NCBI GenBank assembly: GCA_022793675.1
Contig: JAAWDH010000051.1
Coordinates: 1-64,000, forward strand
Length of the DNA stretch: 64,000 nt
DNA from: Oscillospiraceae bacterium
GTDB taxonomy: Bacteria > Bacillota > Clostridia > Oscillospirales > Ruminococcaceae
Reading direction: 5' to 3'
Shown here: positions 32,153 through 41,036 of the stretch, piece by piece
Layout: every line of letters begins with the position of its first letter
Numbering within the stretch: the stretch's first letter is position 1
The notes under the pieces: generated by a model
Database searches by the model: none
Seen by the model: the letters and a program-made list of their open reading frames with translations, nothing else
What the model was told of the DNA's origin: nothing
Program-made: the position numbers and the translations under genes

Positions 32153-33096
32153 ATTCTCTTTCGCCATCCTTTCCAAGCAGCCAGCACCGCCGCTGCTGTC
32201 AGCAGCCCGCCACCGGACAGCGTCAGCCAGAACGCCGATGAATGTTTAGAAGGCGTTTCCGCCATTTCAATAGGGTTTTCTTCTGTCATCTGAACCGGTT
32301 TCACCTCCCCATAGACCAACGTATATTTCACCTGCCCGGCAGTCTTCCTGGTCACCTCACCGGAATAGGGGAATGTGACCTTGCAGCTGGCAGTTTTCGA
32401 CCCCCAGCCTCGACCTGCATAGCTGACGATCGCCGTATAGCTGGCAGGCAGACCGCTGCCGTCTGCCTGAACGCCGGCAGGCACCCACTGGATGTCCGAC
32501 AGCGTCAGTGTGATGCCGTTTTTACTGACCTCCTTGGGTACCAGGTAAGGATCCTGAGCCGCCAAACCAGCATACGTTTTGGTGTCTGTAACAGTATAGG
32601 AGTAGCTTTGCTTCTCGCCGTCCTGTACAGTAATACCAGCTTCATCTAAAACTAACTCCCCTGCAAAGCCGTTTTCATCATAGGGAAGCGTCGGCTCTTG
32701 GGCAGCCGCAAGGACGGTCAGATCTTTTGTATCTGATTCAATCACTACGTTTTTCTGCACGGTTTTCGTTTCACTTTCACCCGGCAGTTCCTCTTTCAGG
32801 GTTTCAAGATATTCGTAAGAACAGCCCAGCCGGGTGAGATTCGGCTCAATCAGAACAGAGGGTGAAACATCCTCATCCACTACAAAAACCTTCTTTAACA
32901 GTTTGAAATCATCCTCTGTCCCAATCTGAATGTCCATCGGAACATAACTTTCTCCGCCTTCCCAAGTTGTATTTTCAGTGATATCCTGCACCGAAATCTC
33001 CGGCTCAAAGTCTTCAGCATATACCTTCGGCGCACCAAGTCCCATGAACAAAAACAGGCACAGCATCGCTGCACCTGAACGAAAATTAATTTTCAT
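32149..33096 (-). CDS. Exported membrane-anchored surface protein
   Basis: This 315-residue protein has a signal peptide (SGAAMLCLFLFMGLGAPKVY, then AEDF), an extracellular domain of unknown fold with beta-strand-like alternation, and one C-terminal transmembrane segment (WLTLSGGGLLTAAAVLAAW) followed by KGWRKRI. It has the tail of a sortase substrate but no LPxTG-like motif before it. ATG 33096 is supported by AAAGGAGCG. It is cotranscribed with the sortase and adhesin, so it may be a partner or membrane tether of the adhesin; that is inference. Confidence 0.65.
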   Translation of the reverse strand: MKINFRSGAAMLCLFLFMGLGAPKVYAEDFEPEISVQDITENTTWEGGESYVPMDIQIGTEDDFKLLKKVFVVDEDVSPSVLIEPNLTRLGCSYEYLETLKEELPGESETKTVQKNVVIESDTKDLTVLAAAQEPTLPYDENGFAGELVLDEAGITVQDGEKQSYSYTVTDTKTYAGLAAQDPYLVPKEVSKNGITLTLSDIQWVPAGVQADGSGLPASYTAIVSYAGRGWGSKTASCKVTFPYSGEVTRKTAGQVKYTLVYGEVKPVQMTEENPIEMAETPSKHSSAFWLTLSGGGLLTAAAVLAAWKGWRKRI

Positions 33097-33097
33097 T

Positions 33098-33583
33098 TCA
33101 TCGCTCCTTTCCCTGTTCTCTATGCTTGGAATGCTGCCTGACAACCTCCTGCTTTGTCTGCTTCGCCGCATCCAGCACAGCCTTTCCGTCAACTCCGTTC
33201 TGCGCACATCCCTCCAAAATCCCAATAAGATAACTCATCGGCGGCAGGGCAGGCTGCTGGCAGTAAGGCGGATTCATCGTATATACCATCGTCTGTACCA
33301 GACAGCCATCAGGCAGCTTGACCTCAATTTCTTCTTTTCCATAAAGCCTTGGATAACCCTCGTAGATGTCCAGCCGCTGTTCATCCTCTGCTGAAATCCG
33401 CCACAAAACTCCTTCCACACGACCTCCTTCCTCCAGCAGAATCGTTGCGACACCGCTGCTCCGGAATGCCAGCCGGTATCCCTCCAATGACACTTTCCCG
33501 ATCACCTCTGCATCCGGGCAGCGTGCTGCCATCTGATGCTGGTTCATGTTGGAACCATAGGCAAAGTATAGGGTCTTTGTCAC
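33098..33583 (-). CDS. Gamma-glutamylcyclotransferase-like (AIG2/GGCT) protein
   Basis: This 161-residue protein shows the substrate-binding motif FAYGSNMN at the N-terminus and a candidate catalytic Glu in LDIYEGYP near residue 75. This is the normal pattern for the GGCT/AIG2 fold, which releases 5-oxoproline from gamma-glutamyl amines or peptides. It lies 7 bp after the amidoligase gene. Pairing of amidoligase-type ligases with such cyclotransferases is known from comparative genomics, where one makes and the other breaks amide links to glutamate. The true substrate here is unknown. Confidence 0.8.
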   Translation of the reverse strand: MTKTLYFAYGSNMNQHQMAARCPDAEVIGKVSLEGYRLAFRSSGVATILLEEGGRVEGVLWRISAEDEQRLDIYEGYPRLYGKEEIEVKLPDGCLVQTMVYTMNPPYCQQPALPPMSYLIGILEGCAQNGVDGKAVLDAAKQTKQEVVRQHSKHREQGKER

Positions 33584-33589
33584 AGTTTC

Positions 33590-34528
33590 TCATCCCCTTT
33601 CTTGTTCGTCATGCTTTGTATAGTGAGATTTGTCATAGCGCCAAGCCCGGTCACCGGGCAGGTTTTCCAGTAAATGCCGCCGGACATTTTTGAACTCCGG
33701 ACCGATCAGCCCCAACCTGAGCAAAAACGTCCGAAAGGTGTAGGCAGGATTTTCGGTAATTTCTGTTTTCCGCATCACCGTCCTTTTCTGGTTGATCGCC
33801 TGCGCAGAAATTGCCAGCGCCAGCGTAATATTCGCCCGCACCTTTCCTGCATGAAGCGTACTTTCAAAGCACCGCCACTCCAGCGTCCCGCGATAGAACA
33901 CCGAGTGCAGATTCAAAGCATAGTACCGGCTCCAATGGTAATGCTGGCAGCTTCCGTCGCTGCCGTCGTACCACACCTGCCTTAGCTGCTCCATGGTCAG
34001 GTCGGTGGGCATCCTGCGGATCTTCTCCAGCATCGGTTCCCTGACCTTTCGGCACCAGCGCTCCCCCCGCGCTTCGTTCACCTTCAGCGCCAGAAACAGG
34101 ATATCCTCCTTGCTGTACATAATGGACAGTGCGTTTTTTAAGCTCTGCGGCGTATGGTCTGCAGCGTCCACATGAACGTGCATCCCGCAGCTGTCGTTGG
34201 TCACTGCTCCTGCCTGACGCAAAGTCCGGACAACCTGCTGCAGCTTGTCCATCTCGCCGTATTCCAGTTTCGGCGAGTTCATCTCAACCTTGTATAGATC
34301 GCTCGATGGGATCCTGCGCCTGCCGTCCCGCCGCGCCGGACGGATGCTGGCATCCGAAACAATCTTCCAGGTTTTCCCCTGGGGATCCTCTACCTCATAG
34401 GCATCATAGCTCCCGCCTGTATGCTGTACTTCGGTGCCGAACAGCGCTGCCAGTGCATCCGCCGCTTCTCTGCGGGTCAAGCCGGTCATTTCAATCTCAC
34501 AGCCATAAAACTGGTCTTTCAGGTCAAT
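33590..34528 (-). CDS. Amidoligase-family enzyme, apparent ATT start
   Basis: This is a glutamine-synthetase/glutamate-cysteine-ligase-fold amidoligase, expected to join a carboxylate to an amine with ATP. Visible motifs are YGCEIEMTGLTR (the N-terminal E-x-E metal site), YKVEMNSPKLEYGE, CGMHVHVDAAD and GTLEWRCFEST. The E-x-E motif lies upstream of the first ATG (34489), so translation must start earlier. The only in-frame candidates after the stop are ATT 34528, 9 nt after GGGGG, and CTG 34522. The predicted length is then 312 residues. A terminator just upstream separates it from the ribbon-helix-helix gene. Confidence 0.75.
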   Translation of the reverse strand: MDLKDQFYGCEIEMTGLTRREAADALAALFGTEVQHTGGSYDAYEVEDPQGKTWKIVSDASIRPARRDGRRRIPSSDLYKVEMNSPKLEYGEMDKLQQVVRTLRQAGAVTNDSCGMHVHVDAADHTPQSLKNALSIMYSKEDILFLALKVNEARGERWCRKVREPMLEKIRRMPTDLTMEQLRQVWYDGSDGSCQHYHWSRYYALNLHSVFYRGTLEWRCFESTLHAGKVRANITLALAISAQAINQKRTVMRKTEITENPAYTFRTFLLRLGLIGPEFKNVRRHLLENLPGDRAWRYDKSHYTKHDEQERG

Positions 34529-34544
34529 CTGGCATCACCCCCAT

Positions 34545-34591
34545 GAAAAACTGCCTATAGAAATTGCTGTGCTGCAGTTTCTATAGGCAGT
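34545..34591 (-). terminator. Intrinsic terminator after the RHH-type gene
   Basis: A perfect 14-bp stem (34550-34563 with 34578-34591) is followed on the minus strand by TTTTT (34549-34545). It begins 10 bp after the stop of the upstream gene and ends just before the amidoligase ribosome-binding site, so it may also act as an attenuator. Confidence 0.8.
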
Positions 34592-34600
34592 AACCGGTTT

Positions 34601-35104
34601 TTAGCAGGCTTCGTTTTCTTCCAATTCGTCCGACTCGTCCATATCGGCGTCTGCTGCTTCCACAGCGGCGTCCTCTGTTTCGCCGGGCAGTTCGCCGTCC
34701 TCACTTTCTTCGCTGCTCACCAGCGGCTCACCGCCGCACACGGCGCTTTCTGTTTCTTCTTCAGTCCTCTCATCCTCTCTCACCGTTTCCAGCGCTCCGA
34801 ATTCGTCCTCTGCTTCTTCCAGCGCACACTCGATCAGTCCGATCACAAATTCCCGCTGGGTGAGTTTACGGCGGTAAACCTGCTCATACCGGATCAGATA
34901 CGCTTTGATCTGCTGAAATAGTTCTTCGCTGACCTGAAATGCCATTGTTCTTGTTCTGCCCATATTTGAGGCTCCTTTCGCATAATGTTCGTTGATGACT
35001 GCTTCCACAAACTGACTGACTGTCACGCCGCTCTGACGGATTTCTTCGCTGATACGGTCATGCAGTTCCAGCGGCAGCTTGCAGCTTAATCCTTTGGTCT
35101 GCAT
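34601..35104 (-). CDS. Ribbon-helix-helix-type DNA-binding protein with acidic tail
   Basis: This 167-residue protein has two short RHH-like segments: LSCKLPLELHDRISEEIRQS with TVSQFVEAVINEHY, and TRTMAFQVSEELFQQIKAYL with RKLTQREFVIGLIECAL. A strongly acidic C-terminus of about 60 residues follows. ATG 35104 is preceded by AAAGGAAGG. Its place next to the ParM-like and RepA-like genes suggests a role in element maintenance or gene control. The acidic tail is unusual and may bind another protein or mimic DNA. Confidence 0.6.
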   Translation of the reverse strand: MQTKGLSCKLPLELHDRISEEIRQSGVTVSQFVEAVINEHYAKGASNMGRTRTMAFQVSEELFQQIKAYLIRYEQVYRRKLTQREFVIGLIECALEEAEDEFGALETVREDERTEEETESAVCGGEPLVSSEESEDGELPGETEDAAVEAADADMDESDELEENEAC

Positions 35105-35225
35105 CTGATTCCTTCCTTTCTGCCCTTCCTTCGGGGCAACACAAGCATACCCCAAAGCCCCGCAGAAAGCTATACCCAACACTGATAAAGATGGAGCGGA
35201 AAAACCTGACAAGAGCAACAAAGGT

Positions 35226-35486
35226 CTAATTCTCCTTCTGCAGACTGTCCAAAAAGTCCAGCATTCCAGAGGGAATGGTTTCTTCGGGCGGCTCAGGATG
35301 AAACTTGGCAGCGCTTAACTCTTCCCGGATGATCTTCCTCAGCAAATCTGCCTGAAGGCTTTGCAGGATCACCTGCACCAAAAAAGCACTGCGCTGTCCT
35401 TCCGGTACAGCCTGCAGTGCTTCCCAAGCCTTTCGATGCGCTTCTTTTTGAAGGTTGGGGCGGAAGAGAAATCGCTCTCTGCTCAT
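35226..35486 (-). CDS. Small protein downstream of ParM-like gene, possible ParR-type adaptor
   Basis: This 86-residue helical protein (FRPNLQKEAHRKAWEALQAV, FLVQVILQSLQADLLRKII, acidic end SGMLDFLDSLQKEN) starts at ATG 35486 in a 4-bp overlap with the ParM-like gene. In type II partition systems the gene after parM encodes ParR, a small DNA-binding adaptor. Position, size and coupling fit that, but sequence evidence is weak. Confidence 0.5.
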   Translation of the reverse strand: MSRERFLFRPNLQKEAHRKAWEALQAVPEGQRSAFLVQVILQSLQADLLRKIIREELSAAKFHPEPPEETIPSGMLDFLDSLQKEN

Positions 35487-36400
35487 TTCCTCACACCGCC
35501 CGACATCTGCCCAACGAGCCGTTCGAACCCTTCGGCGTTAACCTTGTCGTCCGTCAGGGCAAAAACCCGGCACAGCCCGTCTGCGGGGCGGACATGGCGT
35601 TTGACCACGGCTGCTCCGCCGCCCAGCATCACCACTGGCATCGTCTTCAGATCAAATCCCGCTTCCATAACTGCCGAAAGCAGCTGCTCGGCGTAGGCTC
35701 GTCCCTGCTGCTGGATGATGTTCCGGATTCTTTCGTCCAAGCTGCTGGACTGTCCTGCCAGCACGCGTTCTGCCTGAGCATCGGTCACCGACAGCCCTGT
35801 GTCCCGCCTGACCTGTTCCCGGACCTCATCCATGCAGCGGATCATCCCCAGCTCCAGGCTCCGGCAGAAGGCAGCATTGGGAACTGCATTGTCCAGCCGC
35901 ATCAGGTCAACCGTCCAGCCGCCGATATCCATCAGCAGGATGGATGGCTCATCCCGAACAAGTTCGGGGTGGATGGCGATGGCAGAATATCCCTGCGGAA
36001 ACAGCCTGACATCCTGAATCGTGATCCTGTAGGGTTTTCCTTCGTATCTGAAACAGACTGGCTGCGGCGAGCGCAGCAGGTAATTCCGAAACGCCTTTTT
36101 CTCTCTGCCGAAGTTCGCCAGTGGCAGCCCGGCAGCAAGCATAACCGAACACTCTGATTTCTCACCCCGGCGTTCAATCTCTTTGGCAATGGCTGCCAGC
36201 GTCAGAAAGTAATAATTTTCGGTTTCGGTTTTATCTCGCTGAATGGGCTGTCTGCTGGTGCCGCAGACGTAGAACCGTCCGCCGAATTCCAGCGTGTTCT
36301 GGAGGGTGTATGGCTCATGGCTGTAGGCAGTGATACCTGCCGGGAAGGAAAAGTGCCGGGTTTTGACGGCATAATAGCCGTGATCAATGCCGATGTTCAT
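35483..36400 (-). CDS. ParM/StbA-like actin-fold segregation ATPase
   Basis: This 305-residue actin-like protein has the phosphate 1 motif NIGIDHGYYAVKT at the N-terminus, phosphate 2 LMDIGGWTVDLM near residue 165 and the adenosine motif VVMLGGGA near 270. ParM proteins polymerise to push DNA copies apart. On an ICE this may stabilise a replicating circular form, consistent with the RepA-like gene upstream. ATG 36400 follows AGGAGGCGATC and lies 1 bp after the RepA stop. Confidence 0.8.
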   Translation of the reverse strand: MNIGIDHGYYAVKTRHFSFPAGITAYSHEPYTLQNTLEFGGRFYVCGTSRQPIQRDKTETENYYFLTLAAIAKEIERRGEKSECSVMLAAGLPLANFGREKKAFRNYLLRSPQPVCFRYEGKPYRITIQDVRLFPQGYSAIAIHPELVRDEPSILLMDIGGWTVDLMRLDNAVPNAAFCRSLELGMIRCMDEVREQVRRDTGLSVTDAQAERVLAGQSSSLDERIRNIIQQQGRAYAEQLLSAVMEAGFDLKTMPVVMLGGGAAVVKRHVRPADGLCRVFALTDDKVNAEGFERLVGQMSGGVRK

Positions 36401-36401
36401 C

Positions 36402-37457
36402 TCAGATCGCCTCCTGTGCAAAATCCCTGCTGACCAGGGTGGTGTAATACTGGCTCATGGTGAGCGGCGCGTTGTACAGCGCTGCCAGCAGATAACCCCT
36501 GATGTTGCCGATGCTGGCGGTGGTATGCTTCATGCACTCCAGCACATAGCCGATGTGTTCCCCGTTCAGCTTCAGAAACCGGCTCCTGACTGTTTCGATG
36601 GGCAGCTCCTCCCGATTGATACGGATTGTCTGACGCTTACTGGCACAGGTTTCTGCCATCAGCTCGATGTAGCTGTCGATCAGCTCCTGGTCATCCGGGT
36701 GATCTGCCAGCAGGATCTCGTAATCGATATTGGCTTTGATCGTTTTTCTGTATCCATCCATCGAATCGTTCGAATCTTCCTCGCCGGACGGCTCGAAAGG
36801 GGGGATATAGGGGGGAAAGATAGGATTGATATCATTCATCTCAGTATTATTATTCTCAGTCTTATTTGCATCTGGTTTTGACACCTCTGCAGCGATGGTT
36901 TCTGGAAGTCCAGACAGTTCTTTTTCGGAAGTATCCGTCATCGCTGCATGGTCAATTTCATCGCTTTGGGAAGTCTGGACTGCTGAAAAGAAGCATTCCG
37001 GCAGGATGCTTTCTGGCTGTACAGGCTGCTGCTTTCCAGACATCTCAGGTATTTCTGCTGCATTTTCATCCTCGAAACACTCCGTTTCAGCAGTCTGGTT
37101 TTCTGAAGTGGAAACTTCTTCGATGAGATTTTTCACATAGATTTTCATCGGCTTTCCCTGTCCCTGCCGCTTTCGCTCAATGAGATCTCTGCTTTCCAGC
37201 TCTGCAAAAAGGCGGATCATCTTGCTGTGACCGCAATCCAGGTAAGACTGGGCTTCGGTCATTGTGAAGTAGATGAACACCCTTTCGTCTTCATCCTGCC
37301 AGTCGTTTCTGGCAGACAGGCTCAGTCGATCCAGCAGCAGAGCATACAGCATCTTTGCTGACAGTGAGAGTTCCTGATAGCAGCTGTCTGTGAACAGCAG
37401 CTTGGGAAGACGGTAGAAGGCAGCTGCTTCACTGATGGTGTTGTTTTGAGTTGTCAT
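36402..37457 (-). CDS. RepA_N-type replication initiator protein
   Basis: This 351-residue protein begins with the RepA N-terminal pattern AFYRLPKLLFTDSCYQELSL, followed by SAKMLYALLLDRLSLSARND and VFIYFTMTEAQSYLDCGHSK, a winged-helix initiator domain. A long acidic linker (about 130-240) leads to a C-terminal DUF6017-like helical domain. Such proteins are common on Tn1549-type elements and RepA_N plasmids and allow autonomous replication of the excised form. ATG 37457 has AAGGAGGTTA upstream; the frame is open further, but that part includes the terminator sequence. Confidence 0.85.
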   Translation of the reverse strand: MTTQNNTISEAAAFYRLPKLLFTDSCYQELSLSAKMLYALLLDRLSLSARNDWQDEDERVFIYFTMTEAQSYLDCGHSKMIRLFAELESRDLIERKRQGQGKPMKIYVKNLIEEVSTSENQTAETECFEDENAAEIPEMSGKQQPVQPESILPECFFSAVQTSQSDEIDHAAMTDTSEKELSGLPETIAAEVSKPDANKTENNNTEMNDINPIFPPYIPPFEPSGEEDSNDSMDGYRKTIKANIDYEILLADHPDDQELIDSYIELMAETCASKRQTIRINREELPIETVRSRFLKLNGEHIGYVLECMKHTTASIGNIRGYLLAALYNAPLTMSQYYTTLVSRDFAQEAI

Positions 37458-37527
37458 GATTTTAACCTCCTTGATGTGATTGAAGATAAAGAAAGATAAA
37501 CAAAGATGAATGAGAATCCGGAAAATA

Positions 37528-37599
37528 CAAAAACCCCGCAGCGCCTGGCTTCGTTCAGCTGACGAAGCCGCTTGGGGCAATTGCCCTCGCTGCGGGGTT
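37528..37599 (-). terminator. Cloverleaf-like terminator between HipA-like and RepA genes
   Basis: An outer perfect 12-bp stem (AACCCCGCAGCG 37532-37543 with CGCTGCGGGGTT 37588-37599) encloses two inner hairpins: GGCTTCGT/ACGAAGCC (37547-37569) and the palindrome GGGCAATTGCCC (37575-37586). On the minus strand a T-run follows the outer stem. It ends the HipA-like transcript or attenuates repA. Confidence 0.75.
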
Positions 37600-37738
37600 G
37601 GTATGATTTTGAGTTATCTAGGTGATCAGGTGCTCTCCAAGAACATCCATATGCCGCCGATATCGTTTTGGGATCTTAATCTCTGGCGGCAGTCCAAGCT
37701 GCTTCAGCGCTTCCGAAAGAACCTCTACCCCATCCTGC

Positions 37739-38983
37739 TCAGTCCCCCTTTTTGTTTAAAATCTTTTTCTTCTTGGAAACACCAGAATCGTGACGGTTCA
37801 TAGTGAGAGAAGCCCAGACAGCTTTTACATTCTGAATGGATCTTAACTCCATAAGCTGGCGCACACGTTTCTGCACATGGCGTTCTATTGCTGTCAGACG
37901 TTCTTCCGGAAGATTCAGTTTAGGATTAGGATGCCGCTGAAAGGTAAACCCAATCAGCCTGCGAAGCTGCTCTCTCTGAAGCGGCTCCATAACCGCCTGA
38001 CAGACGCTTTCAAAGCTGATTCCATAGGCAGTTCCTCTCGTTCCGGCATAGCTGTCCAGTTCCCTGAAATCCTTCGGCATGGCAAAGTTGAACAGAGAAA
38101 GTCCATTGTCAAATATGGGAGCTGCACCCAACAGCGCGCCGCTTCGGTTATCCCGCAGGACTCCGAAGTTGCCGAAATGGCGGTCTTCGTTGTAGATTAC
38201 AGCATCGAACACCAGCATACTGCAAATTTCTTCATAGGCGTCCTGCCCCAGATTTCTGTAATACTCCAGACAGGCTTTCAATCCTCCCTCCCGGACAAGA
38301 TGTCCGATGGGGATATATGCTGTATGGATATCTGTGAACAGCTTACATTTAGAAGCCAGAATGCCCTTCCAGTTTTCCAGCCCATAATACACTGCATGAA
38401 GCCCCATGGCTTTGGCAATCTGGCTGGCATAAAATTCGCTGTAAGGCTCGTTCCCTGTGTTGGCTGCTCCAGAGGTGCCGCCTTTATACAGATAGATACC
38501 ATCTCCCTCAATAAATCGCCAAGCCTTGGGCAGCATCCCATTGGTTGTCAGTTCCGGAGAAGTGGTAAAGGAATGGTCGCTCTGCCCGATCCCTGTATAG
38601 GCTACCCGAGACAGAATCTCAGAAAAATGATTTTCATATAGGTTATACTGCGCAAACGTCCCCTGAAAGCCTTGAGGAACAACCCAGTAACTGTCGTTCA
38701 GGGACAGCCCCTTGCACACATCAATGATTCCCTTGGTATCATTGACATTCAGCCCGAAGGTCTTAAGAATCTCTGTGGCAAAGGTGCGGTTTTTCGGAAT
38801 CACACGCCGCTGCAGCCATTTCAGCAGCCCGGCATCGTTTAATTCCATGTCCAGCGGAAACCGGCTGCGTTCTGCCTGATTGATCTCATGGATTTTTGCC
38901 TTCAACCCTTCGATGCCATATTCAGCCAGAGAGAACGTCAGCAGGTCTGTATCATAAAGCCGAAGTGCATATTCCTGCTCCAT
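37739..38983 (-). CDS. HipA-like kinase-fold protein
   Basis: This 414-residue protein has the C-terminal kinase core of HipA: a phosphate-binding-like loop IYLYKGGTSGAANTGN, the catalytic motif NEDRHFGNFGVL (H-D-x-N type) and the metal motif PIFDNGLSLF. HipA toxins phosphorylate proteins such as GltX, and HipB normally represses them. No HipB-like gene is adjacent, so another role, for example in element control, is possible. ATG 38983 has AAGGAGGATGA upstream. Just after the stop, an open +1 frame continues for about 40 codons to 37618, possibly a lost C-terminal extension or a separate remnant. A short overlapping upstream frame (MNMNPYKEDD) ends inside the gene. Confidence 0.75.
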   Translation of the reverse strand: MEQEYALRLYDTDLLTFSLAEYGIEGLKAKIHEINQAERSRFPLDMELNDAGLLKWLQRRVIPKNRTFATEILKTFGLNVNDTKGIIDVCKGLSLNDSYWVVPQGFQGTFAQYNLYENHFSEILSRVAYTGIGQSDHSFTTSPELTTNGMLPKAWRFIEGDGIYLYKGGTSGAANTGNEPYSEFYASQIAKAMGLHAVYYGLENWKGILASKCKLFTDIHTAYIPIGHLVREGGLKACLEYYRNLGQDAYEEICSMLVFDAVIYNEDRHFGNFGVLRDNRSGALLGAAPIFDNGLSLFNFAMPKDFRELDSYAGTRGTAYGISFESVCQAVMEPLQREQLRRLIGFTFQRHPNPKLNLPEERLTAIERHVQKRVRQLMELRSIQNVKAVWASLTMNRHDSGVSKKKKILNKKGD

Positions 38984-39058
38984 TGATCATCCTCCTTGTA
39001 GGGATTCATATTCATTATCTTTCCTTGTTTTGACATCCAGATTCTTCTCTGTACCCAG

Positions 39059-39086
39059 AAGGCTCATGCCTTGCACGAGCCTTTTT
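39059..39086 (+). terminator. Hairpin with T-run on the plus strand
   Basis: AAGGCTC (39059-39065) pairs with GAGCCTT (39077-39083) and is followed by TTT. It is terminator-like for plus-strand transcription, although no plus-strand gene precedes it. Confidence 0.4.
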
Positions 39087-39144
39087 GAGAAACTTTATTT
39101 TTCAGGTATCCATCCTGCTCCTTGACTATTTTTTCTGTATTTAT

Positions 39145-39183
39145 AAAAAAGACTCGTCAGTCTTTTGACTAACGAGTCTTTTT
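39145..39183. terminator. Bidirectional intrinsic terminator after tRNA-Ala
   Basis: AAAAAGACTCGT (39146-39157) and ACGAGTCTTTTT (39172-39183) form a perfect 12-bp stem with an inner AGTC/GACT extension. A/T-runs on both sides make it work in both directions. It starts directly after the tRNA 3' end. Confidence 0.85.
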
Positions 39184-39185
39184 AC

Positions 39186-39731
<546 letters not shown>

Positions 39732-39792
39732 ATTACCAGGAATCCTTTTCTGCCCTCTCGCAGTCCAGATTTTCTTCCCCTGACAGTTATTT

Positions 39793-39821
39793 ATTATAGC
39801 ACATCCTTTGAAAAAATGCAA
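39793..39821 (-). promoter_or_regulatory. Sigma-A-type promoter for the repeat array and tRNA-Ala
   Basis: On the minus strand there is TTGCAT (39821-39816), 17 bp and TATAAT (39798-39793). Transcription would start near 39786 and cross about four 117-bp units before the tRNA. Confidence 0.8.
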
Positions 39822-39841
39822 GCCCTTTTTCAAAAAAAATT

Positions 39842-40336
39842 TCAAAAAATCCAAAATCCTAAAAAGCCAATTAAAACAGCAATAACCACCGAAACAATTA
39901 TATCTCCTAGCCAGTGCACCCCCACCGTCACTCGGCTCACCGCCACCAATAATGCAGCCAATAGGGCTAATAACCCTACTGTTGGCGATAGATAAAGTGC
40001 AGTCAGTGCAATAATCATGGCACTTACCGCGTGATTGCTTGGGCAGGACTGCCCCGGTTTTTCCCGGGAAATCAGCGGGGAAAACCTATAAACCTCATAG
40101 GGACGGGGACGGTTTATCAGCCGCCGCAGCGTCAGCGTAACCCCTAGCGTCACTGCTGGCACAGCAAGCACCCGCCATAGCCGCCCGTCTCGAAACCAAT
40201 ATAACCAGGTGCAAAGCCCTATATAACCCACCATAAATAGGACAGGCAGCCCTTTCGTGACGCCAACTACCATTTTAGCCAACAGCGGTTGCCGCCGGAA
40301 CCAACTTAACATCCGTTCATATTGTTTTGCTGTCAT
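39842..40336 (-). CDS. PAP2-family phosphatase
   Basis: This 164-residue membrane protein has the three PAP2 motifs: LRRLINRPRP (K/R-x6-RP), CPSNHAVSA (PSGH-like, with N for G) and SRVTVGVHWLGDI (SR-x5-H-x3-D). It therefore probably dephosphorylates a lipid phosphate such as undecaprenyl pyrophosphate or phosphatidylglycerol phosphate. About five transmembrane helices are visible. ATG 40336 follows GGAAGGGAACG and overlaps the nucleotidase gene by 20 bp. Confidence 0.85.
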   Translation of the reverse strand: MTAKQYERMLSWFRRQPLLAKMVVGVTKGLPVLFMVGYIGLCTWLYWFRDGRLWRVLAVPAVTLGVTLTLRRLINRPRPYEVYRFSPLISREKPGQSCPSNHAVSAMIIALTALYLSPTVGLLALLAALLVAVSRVTVGVHWLGDIIVSVVIAVLIGFLGFWIF

Positions 40337-41036
40337 CGTTCCCTTCCCTGCCTTCCACAATAGCGAACAGATCCTCCAGCGCCGCAATTTCATATAATGG
40401 CTGGAGGCCCTCCACTGCCAGATGTCCGGGATTATACCAGCAGGTATCCAATCCCGCACGGAGCCCCCCTGCCATATCAGAGGTCAGCGAATCCCCCACC
40501 ATCAACGCCTGTGACTTATCTATTAGAGATATTTTATCAAATATATACTGGTAGTATTTTATATTAGGCTTCTGCGTCCCGATATCCTCTGAAACAAAAA
40601 TATCAGACATATACGCTTTCAGCGGCGATTTTTCCAGCCGCCGATGCTGTACTATTGAAATACCGTTGGTGGCGAGATAAAGCCGGCAGCCCATTTCAAC
40701 AAGCCGCCTACAAAGCGCCTCAGCACCTGGCAGCAAAAACGCGCATTCCGCTAGATTTTCTCCATAAAGCCGCTTAGCGGCACCAGTGTCTGCATCCACT
40801 CCAAGCTGCTCAAACAGCCGCCCAAAACGCGCTTGTTGAAGGAAAGGCTTGGTTACTTTCCCTTGTTCAAACTCCCGCCAAAGCGCAGCGTTTATTTTTG
40901 AATACAGCCTAATCGCCAAATCGGAAGGTTCGATTCCCAGGGCTGTCAACGTAGCTGCCAAAGACACCGCTTCCGCTTTATGGAAATCAAATAATGTGTC
41001 ATCCGCATCCATCAACAAAATATTATACCGAAGCAT
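40317..41036 (-). CDS. YjjG-like HAD-family nucleotidase
   Basis: This 239-residue HAD hydrolase has motif I LLMDADDTLFDF (DxD), motif II LYLATNG, a conserved Lys in DIGTQKPN and motif IV MVGDSLTSDMAGG. The YjjG subfamily hydrolyses pyrimidine nucleoside monophosphates and non-canonical nucleotides. The start at ATG 41036 has GGGAG about 11 nt upstream and overlaps the preceding gene end by 14 bp. It is cotranscribed with the PAP2 gene. Confidence 0.85.
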   Translation of the reverse strand: MLRYNILLMDADDTLFDFHKAEAVSLAATLTALGIEPSDLAIRLYSKINAALWREFEQGKVTKPFLQQARFGRLFEQLGVDADTGAAKRLYGENLAECAFLLPGAEALCRRLVEMGCRLYLATNGISIVQHRRLEKSPLKAYMSDIFVSEDIGTQKPNIKYYQYIFDKISLIDKSQALMVGDSLTSDMAGGLRAGLDTCWYNPGHLAVEGLQPLYEIAALEDLFAIVEGREGNDDSKTI

